Below, in pieces: positions 59,780 to 64,000 of a stretch of 64,000 nt of DNA (its first letter is position 1; each line of letters starts with the position of its first letter). The stretch is from Phialocephala subalpina. Taxonomy: Eukaryota > Ascomycota > Leotiomycetes > Helotiales > Mollisiaceae. The notes below the pieces were generated by a model, which had not been told where the DNA came from, searched no databases, and saw nothing but the letters and a program-made list of their open reading frames with translations. Both the position numbers and the translations under genes were made by a program. Location: positions 354,998 to 418,997 of the forward strand of contig FJOG01000017.1 of NCBI GenBank assembly GCA_900073065.1, read 5' to 3'.

Positions 59780-60625
59780 TTTGAGATGTCGTTGAATGCT
59801 TGAGAGTCTTTTGAAAGGAGAGGAGGAGGAACGTAGCATGTCACGTCGGAGAGCTGACGAGGGGTTCCTGCCTGTACTCCTTGCTGAGGGGCACGCTAAG
59901 GCAAGGCTGAGCAAGGTGCGAGCGCGGGGCGGCCAATGAGAGGACAACAGCCTCGTTGGATTTGTCTTGAGCATGCATCTTGACATCTCATCAGTCGTTG
60001 ATGATGATGAAGTTCCAGAGAGGATGGGACATTGAGAGTCAATATCGACAAGAAAGATATCTACTACCCACGGACCAGGTATTGTAATTTCGGGACCAAA
60101 GACGGCCATCTGGATTCTGACTAGGTGCAGGAAAGCTAGAGGTCACAAAGTATTGATCATGTTCCACCGCCTTGCCTTCTCGAACTCTTGCATGTTGAGT
60201 AAAATAACAGGTTATCAGGTTGGCACATCCATTGGTGACTACGGGGTATGCACCAGAAGGGCAGATCGATAGAAGTGTATGGATGTCCGGCTGGGTAATT
60301 CCCTTGATAGATAAGCTGTACCGAATTGGCGATTGGCATTTCAAGCTTCCAATTCCAAATCCCGTGTTTTTCAAGTCCGTCAATGTTGTAAAGCCAGAGC
60401 ACCAGTAACTCCTATTACCATGGGGCTTCGTTAGTATCAGTCACAGGAGTCCATCACAACCAACTACCCATGGCCTTAACATTGCTTTGTGAAGGTTTCG
60501 TAATTGCAAATCTGATTACAAAGCGCCATAGCAATTCAGACCATTGCCATCCAGGTCAAATGCACGCGACTTGTCGATTTTCCGCATCCACTGCTCTACG
60601 CCCCAGCCAACCAGAACATGCCCAT
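59780..60625. other. DPP3 upstream region and RPL6 3' side
   Basis: 846 bp on the upstream side of DPP3. The DPP3 frame stays open to about 60109. A 28-bp segment at 60011-60038 resembles part of the 52.6-kb repeat. No separate gene. Confidence 0.45.
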
Positions 60626-61451
60626 TTACCAAACCATCTCGTGAGGTCTGTCACCCTTTCGCAAGCTGAAAGTGCTGGCAAGGTAGCTGATGAGGTATGG
60701 CTCCTTCTTGATCGTGGCCAAAAGAGCCTTGTCGACTGCCTTTTGGTCTGCTGCACGGCTGCTGGAGGGCTTCTTCTTCTGTGTGGCCATTAGCAACAAC
60801 TCCTTGCTCTTTTTGAAAGTCTGCATACCTCTGCCTTCTCGCCTTGCTTGAAGAATGCATCCTCACCCTTCTTCTTCTCACCCTTCTCGGCCGCAAAGTA
60901 CTTCTCACCACCAACCTCCTCAACCTTCTTCGAGTCAACACCAGCAAGATCGACCTTGTGGGAAGTGGCGATAACGTAGCGAGCGTTGACTCTTCGGAGA
61001 GGGACACCGTTGATCTTGAATGGACCGGTAACAAGGAGAACACCTTGGTCGAGGTTCTTCAGGAGGATGACGCGCTTGCCACGGAAACGACCAGCGAGGA
61101 GAATGAGGACGGTACCAGGAACGAGGCTTGGGCGAGGAGTAGAGACGCGGATTGATTTGCGGACCTGAATGTAATTAGCATTTGTGCGTTGCTCTCGCAA
61201 GAGTGCTGAGATGGCTTGGGAGCCATTGTGATCGCAGGCTGCGAAATCGCTCCGTCATCCTCGCAATTATGACAGATCTACCATCCCAGACTCTCTGCAG
61301 GAATGCTATAACACACCTTCTTGGGTTGCGCCTCATCTTCCGCTGGGTACCACTTCTTCGCCTTCTGCGTGTGATGGGGAACCTCTCTCGTCGACTTGCC
61401 GAAGGTCTTGGTCTGACCAGCTGGTCGGGTTGTTTCTAATACGGCCGACAT
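60626..61451 (-). CDS. RPL6: 60S ribosomal protein L6 (eL6)
   Basis: Cytosolic ribosomal protein eL6, 207 residues in three exons (61317-61451, 60829-61164, 60626-60778). It begins [20 protein letters not shown] and continues [20 protein letters not shown]. The KOW-type core is [40 protein letters not shown] and [17 protein letters not shown]. The C-terminus is GDRPHEMVW. The introns are 152 and 50 nt. It diverges from RPN13 across 268 bp. Confidence 0.97.
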
Positions 61452-61719
61452 TGTGAGGATTGACCGCTTCTGGGAGTGCTGGGCGGTTTGTTGCTGTGTC
61501 GTTAGTCGAGTATAGAAATTCTGGCGGATTTGTGATTTCTGGATGTGCGATGGTGACTTAAGCGAGGGTAGCCTCATTCGACGATTCAGGCAGGAGCGAC
61601 CCACTATATCACATGACCAGCGTCGCGCGTTCCATCGGCAGCCTTCGCGACTGAAGCTCAATAGCTTAGGGACCGCTCTCACAGCTTATTGCTTTCAATA
61701 AAACCACACGGAAATCAAG
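61452..61719. promoter_or_regulatory. Compact divergent promoter RPL6 / RPN13
   Basis: Only 268 bp separate the two start codons, so a ribosomal protein gene and a proteasome gene must share promoter sequence. No specific factor motif could be assigned with confidence. Confidence 0.5.
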
Positions 61720-63145
61720 ATGTCGATCTCACCAATAATTACCTTCAAGGCTGGGCGATGTGACCTTGACGTACGTATTCGGCATTCTTGCTTTACAATA
61801 TCAATTCTGACTTGATGAACAGACATCGAGCAAGCCATACAAGGTCAAGCCTCAATCTACGCCCGGTTACATTTACCTCTACTCCGAAGATGGTAAGGGA
61901 CTCAAGCCGGTGACTGTGCAGCATGCTAACTTGACAAGAACTCGTCCATTTCTGCTGGCGGGAGCGAAGCAAGTCTATGAACGATGAAGACAACCTGGAC
62001 CTCGTTATGTTCCCCACCGACGGACACTTCGAGCCTTACGAGTACAAGACGTCGGATGAACCTACCTCCAAAACAAATGGCCGGATATTTGCCCTCAAAT
62101 TCTCCTCTTCATCGCAAAGACATCTGTTCTGGTTGCAATCTGGTTCGCAGGCTAAGGATGGAGATGCTAGCTGGTTCAGCCCGAGGGACTTGAAGATTGG
62201 TCAGATCGTTGATACCTTGCTGCAAGGCGATGAGGTCGACGTGGCTCAGGAGATTTCCCAAGTACGTAGTGGTGGAAATGACGGAAACGATGATGAGGAT
62301 GAGACAATGGAGGATGTCGAAGGCCACGGCAACCCATCAGATCACCACCGTGGAGGAAGTGGCGGTGCAGGCCCAAATGCTACCGGAGGAGACATTCGAG
62401 AGGAAGGATCTGGTGCACGAGAGGGTGGAGCTGATGGCGGACGAGCGTAGGTCACATTTCATCGCTTGCATGGCAGTGTTTCGAGCATTTACGACCAAGG
62501 CGTTGAAAATGGGAAAATGAGCGGCATGTACTGTTAGGCAGATACGAACGGAATAAACATGCAAGATTTCAAGGTCATCGATTTCCCTGTGCTTCGGCTG
62601 ACAGTGCGATCAGTGCAGGTTCAGGGCCTACAGATGCCGCCACAGTGGTTCAGAACTTCCTCAACTCCTTAAAGGGCGGACAGGGTATGCAACAGCAAGC
62701 TCAAGGTCAGATTTATACGACGTTACCAGACCTCCTCCCTACCTCCATCACAGTACCGAGCATAGACTCTGCAACACCAGCACAACTCAACAACCTCCTC
62801 AGCTACCTCCCACCAACTGTCCTTCTCCTGGCGCAAGAATCAGCAGCACAGATTGATGGTATGGTCGAGCCGAATTCAGAAACCGCTGGTGCTGCCCTCG
62901 AAGCCTTGAGCCTTGACCAGAAGAAAGCTCTCCTGAAGCGAGTTCTGAGAAGTCCTCAATTTCACCAAAGTTTGGGGAGTCTGACGATGGCGATCCGTGA
63001 CGGTGGGCTACCTAGCATTGCCGATGCTCTTGGAGTGAAGTTGCAGCATGGAGGATTAGTCAGAGGCGGCAGCGTACCCTTAGGAGGTGGTGATGCTGTC
63101 GAAGCGTTCATCGAGGGCATGAAGAAGACAGTGGAGAAGAAATAG
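61720..63145 (+). CDS. RPN13: 26S proteasome regulatory subunit Rpn13 (ADRM1), ubiquitin receptor
   Basis: Proteasomal ubiquitin receptor of the 19S particle, 386 residues in four exons (61720-61770, 61823-61892, 61939-62446, 62614-63145). The N-terminal Pru domain (about 1-115) reads ITFKAGRCDLD, YKVKPQSTPGYIYLYSEDEL, HFCWRERSKS and MFPTDGHFE. A Gly/Asp-rich linker follows (GGNDGNDDEDETMEDVEGHG). The C-terminal DEUBAD domain (about 245-386), which recruits the UCH37-type deubiquitinase, includes LPDLLPTSITVPSIDSATPA, LKRVLRSPQFHQSLGSLTMA and FIEGMKKTVEKK. The acceptor of intron 3 is the first CAG (62611-62613); the second CAG would shift the frame. The introns are 52, 46 and 167 nt. Confidence 0.94.
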
Positions 63146-63986
63146 AGGGTAAGATGGCTTGACAAGTCATACTTGCACGGGCTCCCTCAAAGCCATTGTA
63201 TCACGCACCTGTACCACATAGAAAACCTTTAGAAGCTACCCCCTACAGCTTGGGGTATAATGAAATTCGTCATGAATTCTCAGCAGCCATTACTCTTTAT
63301 CCAAGCTAATGATCATCTGCAATACCAAAGATCCAACGTGAAGCATGCAATAGATGTGAAATCATTGTTGGTCCTAAATTGAGTAAGTGTAGCATTTGTC
63401 AGCACCCGCGCCCATGCTTCTTTTTCCAACGACAACAGTAACGAAATTTTTACCAAAATGACTGCGTCATCGTACCACCCATCTCCTTTACAAAGCACAC
63501 AGTCACAATTGAAAAGCCGCATCTGAATGTACTGGGGAGGCAAGGCTTCCTTCTGGGTAGCGCTAGCCCCATTGGTTGTTAGTGTCTTTTCTTACCATTG
63601 TCCTCATCGGAGGGACTCAAGCGAGCAAAACAATAAGAGACAATGGTAAACCCTCAAGCACAATGGTAAGGGCAACACGGGTTAGTTTTCTATCGTTACA
63701 CTTAATTTCTGCAGCTGTGGGCACTTAAATAGCGTTCGAGTTCCTGTCCACTCTCAAACTTTTCTTCAACTTCCTTCCACAAATCCAAACTTCCAACTTA
63801 AAGTCCATCACAGCTTGCGAGTTACCGTTCAGTTTGCACCGTCGAATACAAGAGACCTCAATATTCAAAAGTCTGAACCCTCACTGCTCTGTTTACATCG
63901 ATCCATCCTCCGCAAGAAACGCGGAATATTTACGATCTCTTCGCAATCACACAACGTCAACTCGCTTCCTCACAAGATCTGTCAAC
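63146..63986. other. Intergenic at the right edge
   Basis: 841 bp with the RPN13 3' UTR. From about 63740 the plus strand becomes rich in C, T and A, with few G, as seen in 5' leaders before starts in this window. Confidence 0.45.
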
Positions 63987-64000
63987 ATGTCTTTCTGGGC
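63987..64000 (+). CDS. Possible start of a gene cut by the window edge
   Basis: The last 14 bases read ATG TCT TTC TGG GC (MSFW...) after a leader-like CT-rich stretch with a TCAACATG context. Only four codons are visible, so the gene cannot be identified and the start is a guess. Confidence 0.3.

Overview
The window is nuclear DNA from a filamentous ascomycete (Pezizomycotina), possibly a leotiomycete. The genes are split by many short introns, mostly 45-110 nt, with GT..AG ends. They face both ways with 0.2-2.8 kb between them. The set mixes universal eukaryotic genes with fungal ones: a Zn2Cys6 regulator, a fungal-type HMG-box protein, the CCH1 calcium channel and a Vsb1-type SulP transporter. 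The class-level guess rests on remembered gene content, not on a search. I saw no CRISPR array, tRNA, rRNA or complete transposon. Exon structures were worked out by hand from reading frames and splice signals.

Layout. 0-11 kb: RIC1 (partial, -) and THO subunit TEX1 (+) diverge; then an eight-exon Zn2Cys6 regulator (+) and mitochondrial ribosomal protein uL2m (-). 11-18 kb: B-type cyclin (+), V-ATPase subunit H (+), a small reading frame broken by an in-frame TAA, and glycine cleavage T-protein (+). 18-28 kb: an SDR enzyme (-), a perfect 2 x 250 bp tandem duplication that replaces the 3' end of a SulP transporter gene (-), GINS subunit PSF1 (-) and an HMG-box protein (-). 31-42 kb: a DDT/WHIM-plus-PHD chromatin protein (-) and CCH1 (+). 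44-55 kb: a small Ser-rich gene with an apparent 1-nt frameshift, a ferroportin-type transporter, an 840-residue low-complexity protein and a Cys/Thr-rich single-pass membrane protein (all +). 55-64 kb: ribosomal protein uL6 (-), dipeptidyl peptidase III (-), ribosomal protein eL6 (-) and proteasome ubiquitin receptor RPN13 (+), with the possible start of another gene at the right edge.

There is no operon-like cluster or secondary-metabolite cluster. Most genes are core functions: mRNA export, Golgi traffic, cell cycle, replication, translation, proteolysis, and ion or metal transport. Three loci look damaged or newly rearranged: the transporter ending in the tandem repeat, the TAA-interrupted frame at 15.8-16.2 kb, and the G-run frameshift at 44.4 kb. 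These are the parts most worth checking, together with an Asn in the CCH1 selectivity filter, a GC-AG intron and a possible mitochondrial form of DPP3. I found no convincing new multi-gene system.
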